Below are positions 44,809 to 54,541 of a stretch of 64,000 nt of DNA, in pieces. The stretch lies in the NCBI RefSeq assembly GCF_040564635.1, contig NZ_CP159837.1:4513001-4577000 (forward strand), given 5' to 3'. Position 1 is the stretch's first letter; each line of letters opens with the position of its first letter. Position numbers and translations under genes: made by a program. The notes under the pieces were generated by a model that saw only the letters and a program-made list of their open reading frames with translations, did not search any database and was not told the origin of the DNA. The DNA is from Planktothricoides raciborskii GIHE-MW2. GTDB lineage: Bacteria; Cyanobacteriota; Cyanobacteriia; Cyanobacteriales; Laspinemataceae.

Positions 44809-45025
44809 ATGAATCAAAAGTTCAATATATCGGCCATTAATGTTCCAACAGGTTCATTAACAATATTTCCGATAAATCTCATTTACGGTGAAATTCAATT
44901 ACTATTGTCTGCTGCCAAATTACAAGGAAGCCAAAAATATTCTGGCAATTGTAGAACAACTAACCCGGTTATTAAATTCAGTGATTTCCGGCCAATATGA
45001 GTGAGTTAATTGCGCTGGTTAGCGA
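44809..45025 (+). pseudogene. Fossil of the 5' end of the downstream glycosyltransferase gene
   Basis: The sequence from the ATG at 44809 parallels the first 200 bases of the intact gene at 46496. After small indels it reads NYKEAKNILAIVEQLTRLLN and SVISGQYE, against TYKEAKNIPAIVEQITRLLN and SVIPGQYE in the intact copy. A four-base TGAG insertion then puts a stop in frame, and similarity ends near 45020. An AGGAAAAAATC ribosome-binding-like stretch before the ATG is also retained. It is a partial duplicate, not a gene. Confidence 0.8.
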
Positions 45026-45065
45026 TTGATTCTGTTGCTACTAAACTTAGTAATTAAGGGAATGT

Positions 45066-46499
45066 ATGTTTAAACGCATAAAAATCGAATTTATTAGTCT
45101 GGTATTTTGCTTTATTCTCTGTGCAGAATTGTTGCTTAAGCAATATCGCTTAGAGGTTGGGGTTAGTGATGCCAGCTTGACTTATAACGATCTCAGGATC
45201 GGTGCTGAGTATATAGCTTTGAATATACTCTACTTAATATGGTTGCGAAAGGCAAAACTCAATGATCAACAAGACTCGACAATAGGATCTAGGGTCAAGT
45301 TCGTCCAAGCGATCGCTCCTTCTTCCATATTTTTGCTGCTTGCATTTATCTCTTACCCAAATACTAAGACCGATATATATACATATCTACATTCAGGTTT
45401 AATGATTTTGAATGGAATCAATCCATACATTGTTCCTGCCGGAGACTTTTACTCTCAAGTATCTCCATATTTTTCCTGGCTTCAAACCTCGACTTACGGC
45501 CTAATTTCTCAATTTTTATTTGTCATATCAGCCTTATTCACAACCATTAATATTAGTTTAGGAATATATATATTTAAGTTTTTATGTTTGATATTTCATG
45601 TGCTTAACGCTTGATTGATATGGAATTTACTGAAAGAGGATTATTTGAAAAAAATTATAGTAATTGCTTATTTGGTCAATCCTATATTACTTTTTGAACA
45701 AGTGAGTCAGGCTCACATTGATGTTTTTCTGTGTAGGTCTTTGATTCTACTTATCCGTAGCATTCGTTTTCAGTATTTGTTTCTATCAGTTATGCTAATT
45801 TGGGTGGGTATTCTCACTAAAACTATACCAATTATTTGGATGCCCCTAATGTTATTCTATTTAATTAGTAAGAAAAAATACAATACTATTATACTCTCTT
45901 TCCTGGCCTCGATCGCTGTCATTTGTATTGTAAGTTTTGTCTGTCTGGGGTCTTTAGATGCCTGGTCAAGCTTAACTAACCCTGGTGTTTCGTTCAGAAC
46001 GAATAGATCATTACACATATTTTTGATAACTATATTTAGGAATATTACCAATATCCTTCCAAGCTTTTTGAGTGGAGAATACGCATATCGAGTTTATCTA
46101 TTATCTAAATGGATAAGTTATATGGCCTATATTTTATACTATGCTGCAACTTTGTACGGAATGTATTGGAGAATTAGAAAAAAAAGCTATTCAGAGATTC
46201 ATCTAATATTAACCATAGGATGGACATCTTTACTACTTTTCTTGTTTGCCACACCCTGGAATCCATCCTGGTACGTTACAATTCTGATTCCGATCGCATT
46301 CCTGGTTTTTCCGATCAAAGATTCCGATGTGCAACGATTTGTGAATACTAGCTTAATTTTTTGCCTGAGTAGTTATACTTATTATTTGTTCACATTGAAG
46401 GGAAGCTCTGATTTTTTACTGGGTGTTGATGGCTTGATTGCCTTTATACCAACGACAATTTACTTAATTCTACCAAAAACGTCTAAGGAATTAAAATGA
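45066..46499 (+). pseudogene. GT-C-like polyprenol-sugar mannosyltransferase gene with one in-frame TGA
   Basis: One continuous frame of 477 codons is interrupted only by a TGA at 45612-45614. Both halves are polytopic membrane protein: the first contains TDIYTYLHSGLMILNGINPY, the second HIDVFLCRSLILLIRSIRF and TPWNPSWYVTILIPIAFLVF, with about ten membrane segments in total. The layout resembles GT-C fold glycosyltransferases that use polyprenyl-phosphate sugars, fitting the polyprenyl-phosphate sugar synthase gene that follows with an ATGA overlap. A point nonsense mutation, or much less likely read-through, explains the stop. Base composition is clearly more AT-rich than the surroundings, suggesting transfer. 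Confidence 0.7.
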
Positions 46500-47722
46500 A
46501 TAAACAGCAAACCAATTCACTTCTTGATGTTCCCTCTAGTTCATTACAGATTTTGTCACACAATACAAGAGCAAATGAAAGTCAATTATTATTATCTTTA
46601 GTGCTGCCAACTTACAAGGAAGCGAAAAATATTCCGGCAATTGTAGAACAAATAACCCGGTTATTAAATTCAGTTATTCCTGGCCAATATGAGTTAATTG
46701 TGGTGGATGATAATAGTCCAGATAAAACCTGGGAAATTGCCCAATCTATCATGGGAGAATATCCTCAATTACGAGTCATGCGTCGGCGAGATGAACGGGG
46801 ACTTTCTACGGCGGTGATTCGCGGTTGGCAAGTAGCAAATGGAGAAATTTTTGGCGTAATTGATGCGGATTTGCAACATCCTCCAGAAGTGTTATTACAA
46901 ATGTTGGCCATTATCAAAGAACAAGCTGATGTGGATTTGGTGGTGGCTTCTCGCCATGTAGAAGGGGGTGGGGTGAGTGATTGGAGTTTGATTCGCCGTT
47001 TTTTATCGCGAGGAGCTCAGACATTAGGGTTAATTATTTTGCCCGGAGTGGTGGGGCGGGTTTCTGACCCCATGAGTGGTTATTTTATGGTGCGTCGCCA
47101 AGCCCTGGTTGGTAAAACCATGAATCCTCTGGGTTACAAAATTTTGATTGAAACCCTGGGACGGGGAGATATCGGCAAAGTGGCAGAAGTGGGCTATGTG
47201 TTTCAAGAACGCTTAGAGGGCGAAAGTAAGGTGACATGGAAACAGTATGTCGATTATTTGCGCCACTTGGTGCGTTTACGGTTAGATTTATGGCGGATTG
47301 GCCGTTTTTTGCGGTTTGGCATTGTGGGTTTTTCTGGGGTGTTTGTGGATATGGCGGTGCTTTATTTATTAAGTGACCCGACTACTTTGGCCTGGGGATT
47401 GACTCGCAGTAAAATTATTGCGGCGGAAGCGGCAATTGTGAATAATTTTTTGTGGAATGATGCCTGGACTTTTGCCGATATGTCCATTCATCAACGGGGT
47501 TGGAAGAAGCGATTTAAGCGGTTTTTGAAGTTTAATTTGGTCTGCTTAGGAGGAGTCGGATTAAATATTGTGTTGTTGAATGTGATGTTTAATTTGTTAG
47601 GGTTTAATTCGTTTCGCGCAGGTCGCTATGTGGCGAATTTTATTGCGATCGCAATTGTCACGCTTTGGAATTTCTGGCTAAACCTGAAACTTAGTTGGCG
47701 AGTGACAGAAGTAGATCGATAA
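46496..47722 (+). CDS. Dolichol-phosphate mannosyltransferase-like GT2 with GtrA domain
   Basis: The 408-residue protein combines a GT2 catalytic domain (about 30-260) with a C-terminal GtrA-like membrane domain (about 270-400). The catalytic part shows LVLPTYKEAKNIPAIVEQI, the DDNSPDKTWEIA motif, and the metal-binding IDADLQHPPE. The membrane part has FLRFGIVGFSGVFVDMAVLY and NFIAIAIVTLWNFWLNLKLSW. The enzyme class charges polyprenyl phosphate with mannose or glucose, and GtrA parts are thought to help flip the product. ATG 46496 is preceded by AAGGAATT and overlaps the upstream stop as ATGA, so the two genes were co-translated. A fossil of its 5' end lies 1.69 kb upstream. Confidence 0.88.
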   Translation: MNKQQTNSLLDVPSSSLQILSHNTRANESQLLLSLVLPTYKEAKNIPAIVEQITRLLNSVIPGQYELIVVDDNSPDKTWEIAQSIMGEYPQLRVMRRRDERGLSTAVIRGWQVANGEIFGVIDADLQHPPEVLLQMLAIIKEQADVDLVVASRHVEGGGVSDWSLIRRFLSRGAQTLGLIILPGVVGRVSDPMSGYFMVRRQALVGKTMNPLGYKILIETLGRGDIGKVAEVGYVFQERLEGESKVTWKQYVDYLRHLVRLRLDLWRIGRFLRFGIVGFSGVFVDMAVLYLLSDPTTLAWGLTRSKIIAAEAAIVNNFLWNDAWTFADMSIHQRGWKKRFKRFLKFNLVCLGGVGLNIVLLNVMFNLLGFNSFRAGRYVANFIAIAIVTLWNFWLNLKLSWRVTEVDR

Positions 47723-47729
47723 ATTGGTT

Positions 47730-47930
47730 TTTGATTGTTGGGTAAAGATTCTTTGATTGTTGATTGTTGTTTGTTGGGTAGGGATTCTTTGAGTGTTGAG
47801 TGTTGATTGTTGATTGTTGATTTTTGGCAAATGGCGAAAAGTAATAAAAAACAACAAAAAATAAACAACAAACAACAAAAGAATCCCTACCCAACAACAA
47901 TCAACCAACAACAATCAACAAATAAAAACT
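47730..47930. repeat. Heptamer repeats in a long inverted repeat
   Basis: The left side holds TTGATTG/TTGTTGA units and GTTGGGTAGGGATTCTTT at about 47775-47792. The right side holds the complement AAAGAATCCCTACCCAAC at about 47877-47894, followed by CAATCAA-type heptamers. The two sides can form a long stem enclosing an A-rich loop, and the region lies between convergent genes. Open frames here are repeat translations. Confidence 0.75.
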
Positions 47931-48537
47931 ATTCACGAATTTCTCCTTCGGGAACACTGAAAGCCGAAAGACCAGCGATCGCCCGTAAATTTTGACAGCG
48001 AATCAGTTCGGTAAAACTTAAGCTGGGTCGCCCTTCAATTTTGGCCACTATTTGAATTGATTCAAGCAAATATTGGGCGGCTTCGGCTTCGCTGTAGCCC
48101 CGCCGTTGGGCGACTTGAAGTGCTGCTTCATCGGCCAATAACTCCGATTGGGAACTGCGTTGATTGCGCCAAATTTGAGAAACAGCTAGTCCGGTTAGAC
48201 TCCCGGCAATGACGATACCGACGGCATCCACTTGCACCATTTCTAACAAAGTTCCTAAGACCCCGGCTGCCACTAATCCTTGATAAATATCGATTTTGAA
48301 CCATTGGATATTCAACTGCCAACAAACGGTTCTTAACATTAATAAATCTCGCTGACTTTGAGATAATCGCGCCCAAAGGTCAAAATTAACTAAAATCAAT
48401 CTGGGTTTATCCCAAGGTTTGGGAAATGGACTCGAAATTACCGTGGGTTGTTGGGGCTGGCTTTGAATTTTTGTCAGCATCCGTCCGCTGGCAGGCATGA
48501 TATCGAGTAAGCGGTAAGTTTCAATCGCTGGATCCAT
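47929..48537 (-). CDS. DUF3318 domain protein
   Basis: A 202-residue protein of the cyanobacterial DUF3318 family, starting MDPAIETYRLLDIMPASGRM. The segment PRLILVNFDLWARLSQSQRDLLMLRTVCW is typical, followed by one or two membrane-associated stretches (LVAAGVLGTLLEMVQVDAVG and IVIAGSLTGLAVSQIW) and a C-terminal LLADEAALQVAQRRGYSEAE helix. The H-E-x-x-H-like positions of related peptidase-like families are not seen here. Function is unknown. The gene converges with the glycosyltransferase gene across the inverted repeat. Confidence 0.8.
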   Translation of the reverse strand: MDPAIETYRLLDIMPASGRMLTKIQSQPQQPTVISSPFPKPWDKPRLILVNFDLWARLSQSQRDLLMLRTVCWQLNIQWFKIDIYQGLVAAGVLGTLLEMVQVDAVGIVIAGSLTGLAVSQIWRNQRSSQSELLADEAALQVAQRRGYSEAEAAQYLLESIQIVAKIEGRPSLSFTELIRCQNLRAIAGLSAFSVPEGEIRE

Positions 48538-48825
48538 AATGAGTTAATTCTCAGACTTTGGGCAATATCTCTGAAAATAAAATACGATAACTTGTAACCT
48601 GGGTATTGTAGACCGCTTAAATCCACTGCGGCATTCACCGAATGCTAAAGCCGGGGGCTATTTGATTTCTCTGCTTTTCCGCAGGCTTTGCAGCGATCGC
48701 CACCCCAGAAAATCCGTGGCGACTTTTGATTTGATCAAAAAGGCTAAATTCAAAAGCCACCCCTGTGATGCCAAATCATTAACTTTAATATTGTCACCTA
48801 ATTGTCACCTATAGTATTGTCACCT

Positions 48826-49110
48826 ATGGATGCTTTTGCGCCAATTCCTCCCGAATGGACGAAAGAGGCTGTTCACGCTTATCAGTTTTGTTGTCCGACT
48901 TGCTACGCTAGTTCTTTGGAAGCCACCCAAGTTTGGATTAACCGGCGATCGCCCGTTTATACCCCAGAAAATCGCCGCAAGTGGCAGGAGTTTTATCAGT
49001 GTAAATGTGGCTGCGCTTGGTGGGCTTGGAGTAGCGATCGCCCCCCGTCTAATTTGGGCGATCGGGAAGTTGCAGATAATCCCATAGATCATCCAGATGA
49101 TTTGGTTTAA
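48826..49110 (+). CDS. Small Cys-rich conserved protein, probable zinc ribbon
   Basis: A 94-residue protein with two Cys pairs, FCCPTCYASS near residue 22 and YQCKCGCAWWAW near residue 65, which could form a zinc ribbon. WINRRSPVYTPENRRKWQEF lies between. ATG 48826 (MDAFAPIPPEWTKEA) is preferred to an upstream non-ATG start because a threefold direct repeat TTGTCACCTA fills the DNA immediately before it. The methyltransferase gene starts 16 bases after the stop, so the two are probably co-transcribed. The family seems limited to cyanobacteria; function unknown. Confidence 0.65.
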   Translation: MDAFAPIPPEWTKEAVHAYQFCCPTCYASSLEATQVWINRRSPVYTPENRRKWQEFYQCKCGCAWWAWSSDRPPSNLGDREVADNPIDHPDDLV

Positions 49111-49126
49111 ATTAAGGAGCAACATT

Positions 49127-49966
49127 ATGGCCAACCCAAATATTAATCTTCCTTATTTCGATCTCCTGTTTGAAGAATTTGGCAAACAAAACCCAGAGGC
49201 ATTAGAAGCATTTGGCCGTCATGTTCACTGGGGATATTGGGATTATCCCGCTGCTGCCGATGGTTCGATCTCCGACTTTGCCAAAGCCGCAGAACGTCTG
49301 TCTCGTCGGGTTTGTGATGCCGGAAAAGTCGGCAATGGAAAGCGAATTCTTGACTGTGGTTGTGGATTTGGCGGCACTATCGCCAGCCTAAATGAACGCT
49401 TTTCTGATCTGGAATTAGTCGGATTAAATATCGACGAACGTCAACTCGAACGCGCCCGAGAACAAGTACAACCGCAAAATAACAATCAAATTCAATTTGT
49501 CCAAGGCAATGCCTGTGAACTGCCCTTTGAGGATAATTCATTTGATGTGGTTACAGCGGTAGAGTGCATTTTTCATTTTCCTAGCCGAGAGCAATTTTTC
49601 CGAGAAGCACGAAGAGTCCTTAAGCCCGGTGGCCAACTGGCGATTAGCGACTTTGTTCAAGCAGAAACTTTTATGCCTGTACTCAAATTTATGGGCAATT
49701 TTATCCCATTTGACATAGACTTTACTTACGGAAAAGTGGACAGTAATATTAGCTTGACTGACTATCAAAATTTAGCCAAAACCACTCAATTTATCAGCAA
49801 AATTGAGGATGATATTACCGTAAATACTCTGCCAACTTATCCCATAGTCAGAAAACTCCTGCATGATGGCAAGCTCAAGAAAGGCGAAAATGTCACCTTG
49901 GCAACTGAGTGGTTATCTCGGTTGGGAATTTTGCGCTATTTAATTTTGTCTTTTCAAGTCTCTTAA
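49127..49966 (+). CDS. Class I SAM-dependent methyltransferase
   Basis: The 279-residue enzyme has the SAM-binding motif I RILDCGCGFGGTIASL, the acidic residue after strand two (LVGLNIDERQLERA), motif II-like DNSFDVVTAVECIFHFPSR and RRVLKPGGQLAISDF. These features place it near UbiE/cyclopropane-synthase-like small-molecule methyltransferases. The HVHWGYWDYP segment near the N terminus is typical of sterol- or tocopherol-type methyltransferases, so an isoprenoid or lipid acceptor is possible. AAGGAGC at 49113-49119 sets the ATG at 49127. Confidence 0.85.
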   Translation: MANPNINLPYFDLLFEEFGKQNPEALEAFGRHVHWGYWDYPAAADGSISDFAKAAERLSRRVCDAGKVGNGKRILDCGCGFGGTIASLNERFSDLELVGLNIDERQLERAREQVQPQNNNQIQFVQGNACELPFEDNSFDVVTAVECIFHFPSREQFFREARRVLKPGGQLAISDFVQAETFMPVLKFMGNFIPFDIDFTYGKVDSNISLTDYQNLAKTTQFISKIEDDITVNTLPTYPIVRKLLHDGKLKKGENVTLATEWLSRLGILRYLILSFQVS

Positions 49967-50116
49967 AGCATATTTTTGCCTCATGGGGTTTGGACAATCT
50001 AGAAACTTAGACTAATTCTAGAATATCTTCTCGTCTGCATTTTTCTGTATCTGAGTAAATTTACCTAAATGTTACACCCAAATTTTACTCAGATATCTGG
50101 TTCAATTAAATCTTAA

Positions 50117-51742
50117 TTAATTGCTAAAATCAACCCTGATCAAGACGATGCAAACCTTCAGAATCAACTGCCAGAAATTAGACATCATTCAAATCAATGG
50201 GTATTGGGTATCACTGGATTAACCTTAGTCCTATTGCTTGTGCTTTTAGCTAGATTAAGTGAATTGTTCATTACCAGCTTAATCACTATTTAAGTGTATT
50301 TAATTCTCCATCGTCAATTTTTATTATAAGTAGCGGTGCAGCAGCGAACTAACAAAAATTTACAAATCAGTGAACAACTGGCAGCAGCAATCCGGGAACA
50401 GCAAAAAGCAGAGAAACTTTTAGCGGCATATAATCAGACTTTAGAGCAGGAGGTGATGCAGCGAACTGAAGAACTGATTGATTCTAATAAAAGACTGGAA
50501 CTGGCTAAGGAAAAAGCGGAAATAGCCAGCCAATATAAGAGCAATTTCATTGCCAATATGAGCCATGAGTTCCGCACCCCAATGAATGCCATTCTTGGGT
50601 TTTGTGAATTGCTGAAAAATAGCCCACTTGAAAATAAGTCAAAAAGCTATGTTGAGGCGATCGCCTCTAGTGGCAAACTGCTCCTGGCTTTGATTAATGA
50701 TATCCTAGACTTGTCGAAAATTGAATCCGGGAAACTAGATGTCAGTTATGAACCCGTTGACATCAGGATGGTGATTCAAGAAATTGAACAAATTTTCTCT
50801 CACCCCGCGAGTCAAAAAAATTTGTTACTTTTTAGTGAGATTGACGAAAAGCTTCCTCAGAACCTTTATTTTGATGAGGTACGGCCGCGTCAAATACTTT
50901 TTAATGTTGTCGGTAATGCTCTCAAATTTACCGAAGAGGGTTTTATTAAAATTTCTCTCAGCACCAAATAAAATACCCATAGTTTTCCAGAGAGTGAGTC
51001 ATCCTTGAATGAGTGCTTACCAGGTTCGGAAATCATCAATCAATCTGCTTTACAACTCGTCAGTTTAACCCTGAGCATAGAAGATACGGGAATCGGGATT
51101 AGCCCTCAAGATCAATTGCATATTTTTGATGCTTTTGCCCAAGGCAATAGACAGAGTAAACGTAAGTATAGTGGTACAGGTTTAGGATTAGCAATTACCA
51201 AACGACTTACAGAAATTTTGGGGGGAACCATTGAACTCGAAAGTGAGTTAAATTCTGGTTCTATTTTTACGTTTAAGTTTCCTAATGTGAGGGTGTTTGA
51301 TTCCGCGATCGCTGAGAGTAAATTGCCGATCGCGATCGAGCCAAATTTAGATCCAGTTCAATCCAGCGTCAAGCCTGACCGAGAGCCAAACAATTCTATT
51401 ATAGATATAGATCGAGCCAGCGATCGCCTGAATCCTGAAATGATGCAGTCACCAGTGCCATTAATCAATGAGGCAGCATTTCGGGAATTAATGGATCAAC
51501 TGGACATAGAACAAACACATATTTGGCCAGAATTATGTCAAAAAATGAAATTTAGAGAATTACAAGCATTTTCCGAGCGCTTAAACCAGTGGGCAGAGAA
51601 ATATCCTTTAGGGGATTTGTTAAACTATGCCAATCAGGTGGCAAATCAACTAGAACCATTTGATTGGGATCAATTACCCGATACTATCGCTCAATTTACG
51701 GAAATTATTGAATCTATAGAAGCCAAATTTAATCAAAAATAA
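50117..51742 (+). pseudogene. Sensor histidine kinase broken only by in-frame stop codons
   Basis: One reading frame holds the remains of a membrane kinase, with TAA codons at 50291, 50327 and 50969 but no frameshift. It reads a juxtamembrane part and a membrane helix (NQWVLGITGLTLVLLLVLLA), a coiled coil (ISEQLAAAIREQQKAEKLL), HisKA with NFIANMSHEFRTPMNAILGF, the N box FNVVGNALKFT and then, past the third stop, G1 IEDTGIGISPQD, F box and G2 GTGLGLAITKRL. A C-terminal Hpt-like helical part follows. The receiver domain expected between the ATPase and Hpt-like parts is absent. The region from 50336 to 50971 might still be translated from a GTG, but without the G boxes it cannot bind ATP properly. 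Confidence 0.8.
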
Positions 51743-51769
51743 ATGATATCATCAATCGCCGATAAAAAT

Positions 51770-52069
51770 ATGGTAATCGTACAGCAATCTCAGAGAAAAG
51801 TTTTGGTTTGTATTAATCGAACTTGTCGGAAGCAAGGGGCAGAAAAAGTGTTACAAGCGTTTCAACAAATGCCCATAGAAAATGCGATCGCCGAGGGGAC
51901 GGGTTGCCTGGGACAATGTGGCAATGGTCCGATGGTATTGGTGGAACCAGAACAAGTTTGGTATTGCCAAGTTAGACCCGAAGAAGTTCCAGCGGTGGTC
52001 GAACGACATTTAAAAGGAAATCAACCGATTAAAGGGATGCTTTATCGCAAGTTTCACCCAAGGGAATAG
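51770..52069 (+). CDS. Thioredoxin-like 2Fe-2S ferredoxin-domain protein
   Basis: A 99-residue protein with the four Cys ligands of the thioredoxin-like 2Fe-2S family: VCINRTCRKQG (two Cys) and GTGCLGQCGNGPMVLV (two Cys). Such proteins are related to NuoE/Aquifex Fd4 ferredoxins and in cyanobacteria are stand-alone electron carriers of uncertain partner. The frame starts directly at the kinase remnant's stop with ATG 51743, but the family normally begins a few residues before the first strand. ATG 51770 (MVIVQQSQRKVLVC) therefore seems more likely. Neither start has a good ribosome-binding site. Confidence 0.82.
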   Translation: MVIVQQSQRKVLVCINRTCRKQGAEKVLQAFQQMPIENAIAEGTGCLGQCGNGPMVLVEPEQVWYCQVRPEEVPAVVERHLKGNQPIKGMLYRKFHPRE

Positions 52070-52079
52070 GCAGCTTTTT

Positions 52080-52235
52080 GGGGTGTAGGGTGTAGGGTGT
52101 GGGGTGTGGGGTGCAGAGGAGCTTCTGGTGCGGGGGAGCAGGGGAGAAGAGGAGGAAAGAGGATAGAGGAAAGAGGATAGAGGAAAATTCTCTTCTCTCT
52201 ATCCTCTTTTCTCTTTTCTCTCTTCGCGGGGGAGC
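52080..52235. repeat. Purine-rich minisatellite with inverted complement
   Basis: GGGTGTAGGGTGTAGGGTGT units are followed by AGAGGATAGAGGAAAG repeats and then by their complement TCTCTATCCTCTTTTCTC. The stretch forms a strong stem and probably ends the upstream transcript. No gene is seen. Confidence 0.7.
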
Positions 52236-52707
52236 GGGGGAAAATAATTAACAATTGCCAATAGTTAGGCACCGTATCTTATAATGACTATATTACCAAA
52301 AAATGCTGAATTGTCAATAGTTTTTATAATTTTTTTGATTTTACAAAGATATGTGAAAATAACATTTTGCGGAAAATTAATCTCTTTGCCGGTGATAAGT
52401 GGGGATTAAGTTAATCTCTATTATTGGGTTTGATAATTTGGTTTTTATAATTACTTATATTGCTTATGATTATTATCGATAAATTATTATGGAAAACCAT
52501 TGAGCCAACGATCGCGATCGCCTCTGTCCCTTATGGCCTAGGCCGAGACGCGATCGCATCTCTAAACCATACTGGATAAGGTTTTCCCTAATGTACTACC
52601 AATCAGTTTCCGCCACAATGAAAAAAATTTAAATAAAAAGTAAAAAACAGAGATAATATTTTCACAGTTCTTTCACCGGCCCATGTTTGGGCTCAACTTC
52701 CACTGCA
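52236..52707. other. ndhD1 upstream region, no gene seen
   Basis: An AT-rich 470-base region with HIP1-like clusters at 52510-52560. The ndhD1 promoter should lie here; no confident -10/-35 pair can be named. Confidence 0.4.
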
Positions 52708-54357
52708 ATGCTTACTGATTCATTTCCTTGGTTAACCACCACATTTGCCCTGCCCTTCCTGGCAGCATTCCTGGTGCCAATCATCCCCGATCGCGATGGA
52801 AAAGTGCTGCGTTGGTATGCCTTGTCAGTGGCGATCGCCGACTTGGTACTAATTTGCGTACTCTTTTGGCAAAAATACGACCCACAACTCGCCACCTTTC
52901 AAATCACCGAAAAATTCACCTGGATTCCCCAACTAGGCATCAGTTGGGCGGTGTCCGTCGATGGAATGTCCATGCCCTTGGTACTTCTCGCGGCATTTGT
53001 CACCACCCTTTCCCTGCTTTCCGCATGGCAACTAGATCGCAAACCTAGGATGTTCTACTTCCTAATGCTGGTCTTATACGCGGCGCAAATCGGCGTATTC
53101 ATCTCCCAAGACCTGCTGCTATTTTTCATCATGTGGGAACTGGAACTCGTCCCGGTTTACTTGCTGGTCTGCATTTGGGGTGGCCCGAAACGGCAATACG
53201 CCGCCACGAAATTCTTACTCTACACTGCCGCTGCTTCCATCTTCATCTTAGTGGCAGCCTTCGCCCTAGCCTTCGCCGGTCCAGGTCCAATCACCTTTGA
53301 TATTGCCGAACTCGGCTTAAAAGACTTCCCCCTAGCCTTGGAACTGCCGCTATATGCGGGATTACTCTTTGCCTTTGGGGTCAAACTCGCTGCCCTACCT
53401 TTCCATACTTGGCTACCGGATGCCCACGGGGAAGCATCTGCCCCAGTGTCCATGATTTTGGCCGGAGTTTTGCTGAAAATGGGCGCTTATGGCATCATGC
53501 GCTTAAACATGGGATTAATGCCCGATGCTCATATTTACTTTGCCCCGGTATTAGTCACCCTGGGTGTCATTAATATTATCTACGGTGCCTTAGCTTCCTT
53601 TGCCCAAACCAACATGAAACGGCGATTAGCTTATTCATCGGTTTCGCACATGGGCTTTGTGCTGATTGGCATTGCCTCCTTCACCGATATCGGCGTCAAT
53701 GGGGCAATGTTGCAAATGATTTCCCACGGTCTAATTGCCTCAGTCTTGTTCTTCCTGACCGGCGTTACTTACGATCGCACCCAAACTATGACCATGAAAG
53801 ATATGGGTAGCATCGGAATGTTTATGCCCAAAGTTTTCGCCCTTTATACCGCTGGGGCAATGGCTTCTATTGCTTTACCGGGAATGAGTGGCTTTGCCAG
53901 TGAAGTGGCAGTATTTATTGGCATTGCTACCAGTGAATTTTATAGTGTGGCTTTCCGATTTGCGATCGTCTTCTTAGGCGCGGTGGGAGTCATTCTCACC
54001 CCGATTTATTTATTATCAATGGTTCGGGAAGTGTTCTACGGTTCTTTTTACGGATCGAAAGAAGTGCCGGCTTGTGACCTCACCGACCCAGAGTTACGAG
54101 AAGACTTTATCATCAACCAAGCAGCGGTCTGCTTTGGAACTAATTGTATCTTACCGGGAGAAGCGCAGTTTTTAGATGCCCGTCCTCGTGAAGTAGCGAT
54201 CGCCCTGAGTTTTTTGGTGTTAATTATTGCCTTGGGCTGTTATCCCAAGATTGCCATGCAAGCTTATGACACCACCACGGTAGCCATTAATCAAGAAGTG
54301 ATTAACGCTTATGGTCATGTTCGACAGTCTCAAACCGTCGGCATGAACTTACCCTAA
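52708..54357 (+). CDS. ndhD1: NAD(P)H-quinone oxidoreductase subunit 4, NdhD1
   Basis: The 549-residue protein is a proton-pumping antiporter-like membrane subunit of the photosynthetic NDH-1 complex, with about 14 membrane helices. Typical stretches are [35 protein letters not shown] (membrane Glu), [20 protein letters not shown] and [20 protein letters not shown]. The N terminus [20 protein letters not shown] resembles NdhD1 (NDH-1L, respiration and cyclic electron flow) more than the CO2-uptake paralogues NdhD3/D4. The ATG at 52708 is chosen; the open frame reaches seven codons further. No ndhF lies next to it. Confidence 0.92.
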   Translation: MLTDSFPWLTTTFALPFLAAFLVPIIPDRDGKVLRWYALSVAIADLVLICVLFWQKYDPQLATFQITEKFTWIPQLGISWAVSVDGMSMPLVLLAAFVTTLSLLSAWQLDRKPRMFYFLMLVLYAAQIGVFISQDLLLFFIMWELELVPVYLLVCIWGGPKRQYAATKFLLYTAAASIFILVAAFALAFAGPGPITFDIAELGLKDFPLALELPLYAGLLFAFGVKLAALPFHTWLPDAHGEASAPVSMILAGVLLKMGAYGIMRLNMGLMPDAHIYFAPVLVTLGVINIIYGALASFAQTNMKRRLAYSSVSHMGFVLIGIASFTDIGVNGAMLQMISHGLIASVLFFLTGVTYDRTQTMTMKDMGSIGMFMPKVFALYTAGAMASIALPGMSGFASEVAVFIGIATSEFYSVAFRFAIVFLGAVGVILTPIYLLSMVREVFYGSFYGSKEVPACDLTDPELREDFIINQAAVCFGTNCILPGEAQFLDARPREVAIALSFLVLIIALGCYPKIAMQAYDTTTVAINQEVINAYGHVRQSQTVGMNLP

Positions 54358-54395
54358 AAACCTAAAAACCCGGTTTCTCTATTTATTTTTACCCC

Positions 54396-54463
54396 AGAAA
54401 CCGGGTTTCTATGACAATCTCTGCATCCTCACCGAAATATGGTTAAGAAACCCGGTTTCTTGT
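54396..54463. repeat. Palindrome-ended repeat element, copy 1
   Basis: AGAAACCGGGTTTCT, a core ATGACAATCTCTGCATCCTC with further bases, then AAGAAACCCGGTTTCTTG. Each end is itself a palindrome. An additional half (AACCCGGTTTCT) lies at 54368-54379, and the region directly follows ndhD1, where it could also serve as terminator. Confidence 0.85.
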
Positions 54464-54541
54464 CCCTTACCCGAAATTTACTGCTAGAATTGACTAATGT
54501 AGGATACACATTTCTCAACCTGTCATTTTAAAATACGCTAT

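Noticed and set aside
44755-45000. Rightward frame of 81 codons
   Set aside because: It reads the glycosyltransferase fossil out of frame; the meaningful similarity is in a different frame.
45612-51742. Alternative genetic code or selenocysteine insertion at in-frame stops
   Set aside because: Both TGA and TAA occur, other genes in the window use these as normal stops, and no selenoprotein family is involved.
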